6,971 nt of DNA from Caryophanales bacterium UBA1624 (lineage in GTDB: Bacteria > Bacillota_I > Bacilli_A > RFN20 > CAG-826), in the NCBI GenBank assembly GCA_002321395.1, contig DCMK01000063.1:1-6971 (forward strand), in the 5' to 3' direction. Positions 1-6,382 of the stretch are shown here, piece by piece. The position numbers and the translations under genes are program-made. The notes below the pieces were generated by a model that was not told where the DNA came from, made no database searches, and saw nothing but the letters and a program-made list of their open reading frames with translations. The number at the start of each line of letters is the position of its first letter. Position 1 is the first letter of the stretch.

Positions 1-732
1 GCCTTCTATGGCGGCACATGCCTCAGGATCTTCTATGGTTTAAACCGATTCAGCGAGGATCTTGATTTTGCGCTGCTTCAAAAGGACCCCGATTTCAAAC
101 TCAGCGACTATTTCCCTTTTTTAGAAAAGGAATTCGGTTCTTATGGAATTGAACTTCACGCTGTGAAGAAGAAAAAAGGCGTCAACCCGGAAGTTCAAAG
201 TGCGTTTCTAAAGGGCAATACGCTGACATTGATGATGACTTTCTTCCCAAAGAACGAGGAGGCGAAGAAAATCATTTCGACCCAGAAGATGAAGATTAAA
301 TTCGAAGTCGATACCGAAAATCCTAAGGGTGGAAGGACGGAGACGAAATTCAGGTTTCTCCCGGCTCCATATGAAGTGAGAGTATTTGATGAACCGACGC
401 TGTTTTCCGGGAAAATCCATGCAATCCTATGCAGAAACTATAAAAACCACGTCAAAGGAAGGGATTTCTATGATTATCTTTTCTACATCGGTAAGAGTTC
501 CGCCTTTAACCTTGAGTACCTTGGGAACAAACTGAAAAACACCGGAGTCATCCCGTTAAACGAGACGCTGACGGTGGAAAGAACCAAAACGATGCTGGAG
601 GAAAGATTTGAGACGGTCGATTATGAATCTGTGAAAGAGGATGTATCGAATTTCATAACCGATAAAGCCAGTCTGAGCCTTTGGAAAAAGGATTTGTTCC
701 TTGCGACGTTAGATGACTTAAAGGCGGATTAA
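1..732 (+). CDS. AbiEii/MenT-family nucleotidyltransferase toxin, 5' end cut by window
   Basis: The reading frame is open from base 1 to a TAA at 730-732 and gives 243 residues. Near the visible N-terminus is the DNA polymerase beta-type motif GGT-x9-R-x-S-x-DLDF (G4, G5, T6, R16, S18, D20, D22), which places nucleotide and metal. Further on are a K-x-E-x-D stretch (K100, E102, D104), the FSGKIHA segment (K138) and KGRDFYD (152-158); this order is typical of the AbiEii/AbiGii toxin family (Pfam PF08843). Known members are the toxin halves of AbiE phage-defence systems; MenT relatives transfer nucleotides to tRNA acceptor ends and stop growth. About 50 N-terminal residues seem to be missing, which fits a usual length near 290. 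An internal GTG at 163 is not the start, since the signature lies upstream of it. The antitoxin AbiEi is expected before base 1. Family assignment is firm; target and partner are inferred. Confidence 0.9.
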   Translation, partial: AFYGGTCLRIFYGLNRFSEDLDFALLQKDPDFKLSDYFPFLEKEFGSYGIELHAVKKKKGVNPEVQSAFLKGNTLTLMMTFFPKNEEAKKIISTQKMKIKFEVDTENPKGGRTETKFRFLPAPYEVRVFDEPTLFSGKIHAILCRNYKNHVKGRDFYDYLFYIGKSSAFNLEYLGNKLKNTGVIPLNETLTVERTKTMLEERFETVDYESVKEDVSNFITDKASLSLWKKDLFLATLDDLKAD

Positions 733-752
733 GATTTAATTTCATAGATTTT

Positions 753-782
753 TAGCCTATCAACGACAAACTCGATGGGGCT
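753..782 (+). terminator. weak hairpin after the AbiEii gene, possible terminator
   Basis: TAGCCTATC (753-761) can pair with GATGGGGCT (774-782), allowing one G-T pair and one bulged G, around a 12-base loop. It starts 20 bases after the toxin stop codon and lies between convergent genes, where a terminator is expected. The following bases (ttctacatatattt) are only partly T-rich, so intrinsic termination is doubtful. Confidence 0.22.
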
Positions 783-917
783 TTCTACATATATTTGCCA
801 AAAATAGTGAATTATCGATCGCGCTACAAGCGGCTAGATTCCAATTTCCCTTTCAAAGCGGATTTGCTCTTTGTTGGAGATGCATCAAAACGGTGGGAAT
901 CAAGGCGGAATTCTTTT

Positions 918-1721
918 TCACGATTTCCAAGATATGAAAAACGACTCAAGCCGTCTCATCTCGGTTCGCCGATGACTTGTGACGGATTGAGCAGCCATCG
1001 AAAAATTCGACAGTTCCAATCCTTGAATCTCGTTGAAGTTGCAATAACCTGTAGGATTTAAAAAAGACTCAAACTCTAGGTCTAAAGAATCGACCCAGTC
1101 GGTAACCGTCGTTTCGGAAACAAAAGAAGAAAACCTTTGAAGGGCTAGCCAAGTGACGTTCTCATCGTCTTGCGTTAAGGGCGTGAGATTGTCCAAACTG
1201 AATCCTGAGTTAGAAGAGGTGCCGAATGGAATGATGGTTTTGTTGGAGAAGTCGTTGCTGGATACGAAGTTTTCGACCACCCAGCTTAGCTGCTGCCACC
1301 AAACGGAGGCGCCTAAGAAGATATATTTCGCATGGGTGAAACTATCAAAATTGGTCTGGTTTAGCTCCACGCCGACTTTTTCGCCCCATTGGGTAATCAA
1401 ACACTCTTGAACGACCCTGCTATTCTGACCGGAGTAATTGAGGTCAGGGGCGCTATAGGGGTTGGTTGGCTCTAATTCATGGATGGCGGAATGGATGTGG
1501 GCAGCAACCGCTTTCGCCACTTCCTCTGTGTGGTTTGTTGCAGAGAAATAAATGACGCTTGCGTTTTGAATGAGTTCTCCGCTGCCACTCTCTAGGGAGG
1601 GGTGGTTGGAGTTTGAAGAACTTTCCTCCGAACCGCTCGTTTCGTTCTTTTGCTGAGTTGAGCATGAAAGAAACGGGCATGTGATTAGCAACATAAAAAT
1701 AGATAAAAACGTTCTTTTCAT
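918..1721 (-). CDS. Flavodoxin-fold lipoprotein (Flavodoxin_4-like)
   Basis: The 267-residue product starts with a lipoprotein signal (basic MKR, hydrophobic stretch, FLSC with C20 as lipid site), then a Ser/Glu/Asn-rich tether (21-50), then a flavodoxin fold. VIYFSATNHTEEVAKAVA (56-73) is the beta1 and phosphate loop, NPYSAPDLNY (87-96) and NSR (100-102) are typical of the Flavodoxin_4 group, FLGASVWWQQ (135-144) is the flavin-side strand, and KTIIPFGTSSNSG (161-173) the next strand and loop. It should be a membrane-attached FMN protein outside the cytoplasmic membrane. The start was chosen because AAAGGA (1731-1736) sits 9 bases upstream and the signal peptide begins there; in-frame starts further up would lie inside the aldo/keto reductase gene. 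Relatives usually end at the WVDSL helix (209-213); here about 50 further residues follow, with no recognisable domain, before a TGA. The phosphate loop reads TNHT instead of TGNT. FMN binding is inferred. Confidence 0.82.
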   Translation of the reverse strand: MKRTFLSIFMLLITCPFLSCSTQQKNETSGSEESSSNSNHPSLESGSGELIQNASVIYFSATNHTEEVAKAVAAHIHSAIHELEPTNPYSAPDLNYSGQNSRVVQECLITQWGEKVGVELNQTNFDSFTHAKYIFLGASVWWQQLSWVVENFVSSNDFSNKTIIPFGTSSNSGFSLDNLTPLTQDDENVTWLALQRFSSFVSETTVTDWVDSLDLEFESFLNPTGYCNFNEIQGLELSNFSMAAQSVTSHRRTEMRRLESFFISWKS

Positions 1722-1734
1722 TTCTCGTTTTCCT

Positions 1735-2595
1735 TTAGTTTTGCTTTCTTCTTTCGAGGATCGGTTGCCCAAACCATTCGATGACGGCCGGATCCTGGCG
1801 GCTAAAGAAGGAAGACCGTTTCTCATCAAGCGTTCCGATGGATTTCATGTTTTCCCCATCTAAAGAGAAGGAATGAATGTCGAAATTCTCCTTGATACGT
1901 TCTTCGTGGATTGTTTTTGCCACAGAGACAATTCCTCTTTGGTAGAGTCAACGGAGAATGGCTTGGGCCACGCTCTTTTTGTGCTTGGCCGCCATCTCAA
2001 CCAACGTTTCGTTATGAAACGTATTGTTCCTTCCTTCGGTGAAAGGGGGCCACGCTTCAAGAAGGACGCCGTACTTATCCGCCCATTTCTTTGCTTCGAG
2101 CTGCTGGTTGAAAACGTTGATTTCAACTTGATTGACCATGGGCTTGATTTGGCTGAATTGGCAAATGTCGACGAGCCTGTCGGGATAGAAATTGGAGACG
2201 CCGATCGCTCTGCCCCTTCTCTCCCTGTAGATTTTTTCCAAATCCCTATAAGCTCCATAGTAATCTGCGATCGGCTGATGGAGGAGGATTAGATCGACGT
2301 AATCCGGTTTAAACTCCCTGAGTGAATTCAATACGGAAGCGTATGTTTTCCCTTCCCCATAATGGTCAATCCAGACTTTGGTGGTCAGGAAAATTTCCTT
2401 TCGGGGGATCCCCGATTCCACGATCGCTTCCCCGACTTCCTCTTCGCTGAAATAGGTTTGGGCCGTGTCGATGTGACGGTAGCCCGCTTTCAAAGCAGTC
2501 AAGACGCTTTTCTTGCAGTCTCCCTTCGAAATCTGATAAACGCCAAAACTGTTCGCCGGCATTTCCACGCCGTCATATAACTGAAAAGAATTCAT
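1735..2595 (-). pseudogene. Aldo/keto reductase interrupted by an in-frame TGA at codon 216
   Basis: This would be a 286-residue cytoplasmic NADPH-dependent aldo/keto reductase of the 2,5-diketogluconate reductase-like group. The catalytic tetrad is intact: D43 and Y48 in HIDTAQTY, K73 in TTKVW, H106 in LLHQP. Also present are GVSNF (132-136), NQVE (155-158) and EAWPPF-EGRNN (180-191). Codon 216 is TGA, directly after QAILR, where the family has LRW. The same frame then stays open for 70 codons and contains the cofactor-binding segment VAKTIHEERIKEN (K227, T228, R233, N237), ending at TAA 1735-1737. The intact part (1948-2595) would be a 215-residue product lacking the last helices and the NADPH phosphate site, probably inactive. 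AAAAGGA (2605-2611) lies 9 bases before the ATG. The flavodoxin lipoprotein gene starts 13 bases downstream, and its AAAGGA overlaps this stop codon, so the two form an operon. A nonsense mutation, a sequencing error, or recoding could explain the TGA; the first is favoured. Confidence 0.88.
1948..1950 (-). other. In-frame TGA replacing a conserved Trp codon
   Basis: One G-to-A change turns TGG into TGA. The residues on both sides (QAILR before, LYQRGI after) match the aldo/keto reductase consensus without any gap, so no frameshift is involved. Other tryptophans at conserved positions in this window use TGG, and the flavodoxin gene appears to end at a TGA, which argues against general TGA reassignment. 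Confidence 0.9.
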
Positions 2596-2780
2596 TTTTT
2601 GTTTTCCTTTTCGATAAACGAAATATGCTCTTCCACGCTTCTGTTCAACAGCTCCTCCCGAAGGTCTAATTCCTCGCAGCTAAAGAATTCGTGGCCTTCG
2701 AAGAGCTGGATGACCAATCGTTTTTGCTTGCCAACGATCTGGGCGTTTGGGATCAAATGGTGACAAAGCGCCTTCCGAAG
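2592..2780 (-). pseudogene. Possible 3' remnant of an unrecognised gene ending at the aldo/keto reductase start
   Basis: A frame of 62 sense codons runs from a TGA at 2781-2783 to a TGA at 2592-2594 whose TG bases belong to the reductase ATG (ATGA overlap), the usual sign of a coupled operon. The visible product has a hydrophobic strand (KQKRLVIQLFEG) and an acidic helical end (CEELDLREELLNRS, then EEHISFIEKENKK) and looks protein-like. It has no ATG or GTG start and no recognised domain. Before the TGA at 2781 the frame remains open towards the Gfo/Idh gene but is rich in Phe, as expected of a shadow of the opposite strand. It could be the end of a decayed gene, or a chance frame within the leader of the reductase gene. 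A TTGAAC / 17 bases / TATTTC pair (minus strand, 2643-2648 and 2620-2625) is a weak promoter candidate in the same place. Confidence 0.33.
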
Positions 2781-2993
2781 TCAAAATTTCTCAAACTGGA
2801 AGAGGACAGCCTGAAAGAGATCGCTAAGTATTCCCCGATGCCAGGCTGTCAAACCAATATCACCATGAGATTCAACGAGCGAGAAGAAAAAGCCAAAATT
2901 CCCATCGAAGGCAAGGACGCTATCCTGCCGTTTTATGCAATATTTCGACCGAAAAAGAAAAACGTCTTCGATTATATTGGACTCTTTAAATGA
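2691..2993 (+). CDS. Hypothetical protein, possible gene fragment
   Basis: This plus frame encodes up to 100 residues and ends at TGA 2991-2993, 50 bases before the convergent end of the Gfo/Idh gene. From about residue 29 the product looks like real protein: charged and helical (KFLKLEEDSLKEI), then SPMPGCQTNI, a Lys/Glu-rich stretch and a Lys-rich end (RPKKKNVFDYIGLFK). About 62 of 100 codons begin with a purine, as in coding DNA, and the antisense reading is Phe-rich as a shadow would be. Against it, the first possible start is GTG 2691 with no Shine-Dalgarno, the first ATG is at 2757 (also without one), and an in-frame TAA lies at 2667-2669. It could be a small orphan gene or the 3' end of one whose beginning has been lost. 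I do not recognise the family. It overlaps the minus-strand remnant 2592-2780, and both are unlikely to be intact genes. Confidence 0.38.
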   Translation: MAFEELDDQSFLLANDLGVWDQMVTKRLPKSKFLKLEEDSLKEIAKYSPMPGCQTNITMRFNEREEKAKIPIEGKDAILPFYAIFRPKKKNVFDYIGLFK

Positions 2994-3043
2994 GGGTCGA
3001 TAAAAGGCTATACAACCAAAAAACTTGTCATGAACGGCTGCCG

Positions 3044-4276
3044 CTATTTCTGAACTTTCGGCAAAGGCAAAACGTCCAGCGGCTTTCTGGTTTTGTACTT
3101 CCCGCGGGTGAAATCCGGGCATTCGATGGGGATCGATCCTTTCGCGATCGATTCCTCGGAAAGGGCGGTGATGCTCATCCAGGCAACGGCGTCGTAGACG
3201 TCGATCGGCATCTCTTCCTTGTTCTTGATGTAACGGAAGAAGTGCTTCAGCATGACGTAGTCCATCCCTCCGTGCCCCGCATCGATCTGCTCCTGGGTGA
3301 TGCCTTTCCAATCCTCGGGCAAATACTCATCGTATTCCCCTTGATTCAGGAACGATTTTTCGATGGGGTCGAAGTCATGATCGTATTTCTTATCGTCCAG
3401 AACGACGGATTTCGTTGTTTGGCAGTAATAACCTTCCGTCCCTTCTACCGTGAAGTTTCGGTCATAGAGGTGGGGAAGGGTAGTGTCGAGCTTCAATAGG
3501 ATCGTCTCGCCGTTCTCACATTCGATCATGGTCGTGGTGACGTCCCCTTGCTTGAATTGCACCCCCGCCAGCTTTTCCTTGTAGTCGCCGGTTTTTTTGA
3601 TGAATTCCTCCAGGCCTCTTGCCTTTGAGGACATCGATACGACTTTGGTGAAGCGGTTTCCGCGGTTGATGTTCAGTATCTTGGCGATGGGGCCTAATTC
3701 ATGGGTCGGGTAGTTTTCGCAATTGTGGTTTTTGTATTCTTCCAAGCGGTAATGATGGGTATTGATCCCCCCTGCGATTTCATTCCGAAGATCGTGGCAA
3801 TAGGCGCCTTGGCAATACACGACGTCCCCAAGGACGCCATTCCGGTAGAGAGAAGTCGCTAGCATCTCGTCTTTGCCGTAGCAGCAGTTTTCCAAAAAGA
3901 AGAAAGGCGTGAGGCTCTTTTCGTAGGCATCAACGAGTTTCCAACAGTCCTCGATGTTGTGGGTTCCGCCGACTTCGATCGCGACGGGGATTCCTCGCCT
4001 CATGGATTCCAGAGCGACTTCCACGTGGCTGTTCCAGCTGGTTGCGACAATGACGCAATCCGGCTTTCGGTCCAAGACATCCATGAAAGAAGTCGAGCCA
4101 AAGGGCTTCACTCGCCCCTTCTCTTCTAATTTCTTGCCGAAATCGGCGATGCGATCCTCGAATTTGTCGCAGATGGAATCGATCTCAACGTCTTCGTTGG
4201 ACAAAATGTTTGGCAACAAGGTGTTGCCTCTTTGCCCCAAGCCGATCAAAGCGAGTCTGATTTTGCCATTTTCCAT
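3044..4276 (-). CDS. GH109-like Gfo/Idh/MocA family protein
   Basis: The 410-residue product starts with a Rossmann fold: strand KIRLALIGLGQRG with G12, G14, G17 as the dinucleotide loop, then the DVLDRKPDCVIVATSWNSH segment (66-84). The rest fits the GH109 branch: LENCCYG (E129), the hallmark ENYPTHELGPIAKILNINRG (187-206, with Y189 and H192), HGGMDY (335-340), and the VYDAVAWMS then PDFTRGKY end (360-393). Known GH109 enzymes use bound NAD+ in a redox-elimination mechanism to remove alpha-N-acetylgalactosamine; others in this branch act on other sugars or are plain dehydrogenases, so the substrate is open. There is no signal peptide, so it should work in the cytoplasm on an imported sugar, unlike many secreted Bacteroidota forms. 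The segment after the second strand reads AIEVGG, where related dehydrogenases have EKP. The start is secure: AAGGAGA (4284-4290) lies 7 bases before the ATG, followed directly by the Rossmann strand. The stop is TAG. It is divergent from the surface protein gene at 4598. Confidence 0.85.
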   Translation of the reverse strand: MENGKIRLALIGLGQRGNTLLPNILSNEDVEIDSICDKFEDRIADFGKKLEEKGRVKPFGSTSFMDVLDRKPDCVIVATSWNSHVEVALESMRRGIPVAIEVGGTHNIEDCWKLVDAYEKSLTPFFFLENCCYGKDEMLATSLYRNGVLGDVVYCQGAYCHDLRNEIAGGINTHHYRLEEYKNHNCENYPTHELGPIAKILNINRGNRFTKVVSMSSKARGLEEFIKKTGDYKEKLAGVQFKQGDVTTTMIECENGETILLKLDTTLPHLYDRNFTVEGTEGYYCQTTKSVVLDDKKYDHDFDPIEKSFLNQGEYDEYLPEDWKGITQEQIDAGHGGMDYVMLKHFFRYIKNKEEMPIDVYDAVAWMSITALSEESIAKGSIPIECPDFTRGKYKTRKPLDVLPLPKVQK

Positions 4277-4597
4277 AAGAATCTCTCCTTTTTGAAATTG
4301 CTTAATAAAACAATTAACGAAAATGCCTAGTTTTTCAATTTATCCGCATTATTACGTTACTGTTTTTTGAAAGGCCACAATGAAACGATTTCGTCTCTTC
4401 GTTAACTTTAAATACTAAAGAGTGAAAATTGATTAGATTTTGTAAAGCCCGAAAACCAACAATTAATGTAATAAATTTCGCCTTATCTTCATTTGCGTCT
4501 TTGCCTCTACATCGCTCATCCGAAACGGTTCCCCGTTTTGAGCAAAAGAGGCTTGGGCAAAAACGATTCGGCAGCTGTACCACCAAAGGAGAAACGT
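4277..4597. promoter_or_regulatory. AT-rich divergent control region
   Basis: These 321 bases separate two divergent starts and hold no plausible gene. The first 220 are clearly more AT-rich than the genes around them and should contain promoters for both directions. On the plus strand TTGTAA (4440-4445) followed at 18 bases by TAATGT (4464-4469) is a poor but possible sigma-A promoter. On the minus strand no convincing -35/-10 pair was found. AAAGGAG (4585-4591) lies 6 bases before the plus-strand ATG at 4598, and AAGGAGA (4284-4290) serves the minus-strand gene. The 3' part contains the nested inverted repeat described separately. Confidence 0.6.
4503..4552 (+). promoter_or_regulatory. Nested inverted repeat in the 5' leader of the surface protein gene
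   Basis: Three inverted repeats are nested about one centre: GCCTCT (4503-4508) with AGAGGC (4547-4552), GCTC (4514-4517) with GAGC (4540-4543), and AAACGG (4523-4528) with CCGTTT (4533-4538) around a TTCC loop. That gives 16 Watson-Crick pairs in an arm about 50 bases long with asymmetric internal loops. It lies 32 bases before the ribosome binding site and downstream of the candidate promoter. No T-run follows on either strand, so it is not an intrinsic terminator. It could be an mRNA-stabilising hairpin, an RNA-based control element, or a protein-binding operator. Confidence 0.5.
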
Positions 4598-6382
4598 ATG
4601 AAAGGTAAAAGGCTTCTGCTGGGACTATCCTCTCTGGGGCTATTGTTTGCTGCGGGCATACGCCCAAGCCAAACCATGCTTTTGGCGGAAGAGGCCCCTT
4701 CTTCCATGCCCGCTAATTGGAGCGCTTCCTCCCTTGACGATGACAGCAACCCCATCGTTTCCCCTTATTTGAGCGCCTCTGCTTACAAGGATTTGAGCAA
4801 AGGAAACTCCATCCGGATGTCTCGTCGAATCTCCGCCTACACCCTCTCCGTCTCTTCCGCTTCCTTCAAAGCGGAGAAGGAAACCGCCTATAAGCTTACT
4901 TTCTTTTATCGCTCGGATTGCCTTCACGACGAAGAGAACAAGGTGACCGCCTCCGTCATCGAAACCAAAGACGACGGAAGCGCGGTTTCCACCGAAATCG
5001 TCTCCGCCATCGGGCGTGAGAGCAACTGGAAGCAGCTATCCGGCTATTACACGACTTCCAATCAATGCTCCACTTTGGTATTGGTCTTCTCTTGCTATGG
5101 GATGGGCGATTTCTTCATCAACGGCCCTTCTTTGTCCGGGAAGCCGGCTCCCGCCACCTTCTTTGGAAACTTCGGAATTGAAACCGGAAAAGAGGACAGC
5201 CAGATTTTCCAACCACTCACCTCTTCGAATCTGTCCGACGACGCCTATCGCGGGGAAAGGTCGATCAAATTGACGGACCAAGGGTTGCGCACCAATTTCG
5301 ATGAACTTCCCGCGGGCGATTACGAGCTCAGGTTCAAATATAAGCACGATTTCGCGGATGGGAGCCGTCTATCTTTGAGGATGGACAACACGACCCCCGA
5401 CGGGACCGAGCGTCGTTATTATGCCGATCCTGTAGGGGCGAACGGCACGGGCGGAGGATGGTCCACGTACTCCTATAAATTCAAGAAGCTTGCTGAGGGG
5501 GCTTCCAACTTTTGTGGGATCAACTACATCAAAATTTTCTCTTACGGAACTTTCTACATCGATGATTTGGAAATCTTGGATTCTTCCAATTTCAATTATG
5601 TCGCCGGCGGTTCTTTCGAGGGGTACGACGTTTCCAACATTTCCCTTTCCGGGGCGACCGGCATCGTCGAAAATGAAGACGGACCCTTGGTATTCGCGGG
5701 CAGCTATGAATCGGTGCTGGGAACGGCCGGCGAGCCATCTTTGAAGATCGAAACGTCGAATTTCGGACTTACGTCGGGAAATACCTATACCCTCAAATAC
5801 CAATATCGCGGCGGCTATTACGAAACCGCCTCGGCTTATTATGGATCGGACAAAATTTATACCGGATCCTTCTGCGAAGACTGGACCGACGTTTCCGTCG
5901 ACTTCGTGGCTTCCGAAGAAAAGAATTTGAAATTGCTCTTCTGCACCTCTTCTCCGCGCACCGCCTACATTCGGAACATTTCGATCGTCGGTTCCGATGA
6001 TGCCGAGAAAATGCCCGAAGTGATTAAGCGTTACGATTCCAGCTTGGGCGAAGCGATCGAGTCCTTCCCCTATGGCGACTTGGAGTATGACTTCCCTGAG
6101 ACCTCTGAGTCGGGCTCCTCCTCTTCCAGCAGCGAAGAAACCTCCTTCTCGCAGGAAACGAGGTCCGAAGAGCAAGAGGAAAGCTCTTCAAGGCCGTCTT
6201 CCTCCGATTCGACCGGCGTCTCTTCCAGCGAACCCGCCTCGTCGGAGATTCAAAGCCCTGCATCCGGGGATTCCACGGCCACGAAGGCTTTGCTGGGCGT
6301 CACCATCGCGATGCTTGCGGTTGCCACCGCCGGTTTGGCAATGGCCATCACCATCATGATCAGAGGCAAGAAAAATGGCTAA
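4598..6382 (+). CDS. Membrane-anchored surface protein with three carbohydrate-binding-like beta-sandwich modules
   Basis: The 594-residue product has a signal peptide (MKGKRLLLGL, hydrophobic to about 30, likely cut near LLA-EE), three similar all-beta modules (about 41-178, 187-327, 332-464), a Ser/Glu-rich linker (501-560), a membrane helix (563-588) and a basic end RGKKNG. Each module repeats the same plan: an aromatic strand (YKLTFFYRS 98-106, YELRFKYKH 242-250, YTLKYQYRG 397-405), later a Trp (W144, W288, W429), and a closing strand before a D/N-rich turn (GDFFINGPSL, GTFYIDDLEIL, TAYIRNISIV). This resembles galactose-binding-like jelly rolls such as CBM4/9-type modules. No catalytic domain is seen, so a ligand-binding role outside the cell is inferred. 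The ATG was chosen because AAAGGAG lies 6 bases upstream and the signal peptide starts there; a TTG in frame at 4493 would add an implausible leader before it. SPASGD (553-558) sits where sortase substrates have LPXTG. The stop overlaps the next gene by 9 bases. Confidence 0.8.
   Translation: MKGKRLLLGLSSLGLLFAAGIRPSQTMLLAEEAPSSMPANWSASSLDDDSNPIVSPYLSASAYKDLSKGNSIRMSRRISAYTLSVSSASFKAEKETAYKLTFFYRSDCLHDEENKVTASVIETKDDGSAVSTEIVSAIGRESNWKQLSGYYTTSNQCSTLVLVFSCYGMGDFFINGPSLSGKPAPATFFGNFGIETGKEDSQIFQPLTSSNLSDDAYRGERSIKLTDQGLRTNFDELPAGDYELRFKYKHDFADGSRLSLRMDNTTPDGTERRYYADPVGANGTGGGWSTYSYKFKKLAEGASNFCGINYIKIFSYGTFYIDDLEILDSSNFNYVAGGSFEGYDVSNISLSGATGIVENEDGPLVFAGSYESVLGTAGEPSLKIETSNFGLTSGNTYTLKYQYRGGYYETASAYYGSDKIYTGSFCEDWTDVSVDFVASEEKNLKLLFCTSSPRTAYIRNISIVGSDDAEKMPEVIKRYDSSLGEAIESFPYGDLEYDFPETSESGSSSSSSEETSFSQETRSEEQEESSSRPSSSDSTGVSSSEPASSEIQSPASGDSTATKALLGVTIAMLAVATAGLAMAITIMIRGKKNG

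Noticed and set aside
163..732. A 189-residue gene starting at GTG 163
   Set aside because: The nucleotidyltransferase signature lies upstream in the same open frame at bases 10-69, so this start is internal.
795..1061. Plus-strand frame of 88 codons
   Set aside because: Most of it is antisense to the flavodoxin C-terminus; it has no ribosome binding site and an Arg/Ser-rich, non-protein-like composition.
1722..1829. Longer N-terminus for the flavodoxin lipoprotein
   Set aside because: The added residues would overlap the reductase gene and bury the lipoprotein signal; the start at 1721 has a good ribosome binding site and begins the signal peptide.
918..2780. Use of TGA as Trp across the region (genetic code 4), which would join several minus-strand frames
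   Set aside because: Recognisable Trp positions in every gene here use TGG, and the flavodoxin frame would meet further TGAs only 6 codons after its stop, with no gain in plausible protein. One TGA at a Trp site is better explained by mutation.
2781..3311. Minus-strand frame of 176 codons overlapping the Gfo/Idh 3' end
   Set aside because: Most of it lies inside the Gfo/Idh gene in another frame with shadow-like composition; only the stretch after its TGA is discussed as a possible remnant.
4314..4405. TTAACGA / TCGTTAA inverted pair in the divergent region
   Set aside because: Only 7 bases long and about 78 bases apart in AT-rich DNA, so chance is a sufficient explanation.
4503..4552. Intrinsic terminator
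   Set aside because: No T-run follows the inverted repeat on either strand.
4493..4597. Upstream TTG start for the surface protein
   Set aside because: It would put 35 residues with no secretion features before the signal peptide and would translate the hairpin; ATG 4598 has AAAGGAG 6 bases upstream.
5369..6175. Long open frame of 268 codons on the minus strand
   Set aside because: It is antisense to the surface protein gene, is rich in Gly, Arg and Phe as shadows of such genes are, and has no family features.
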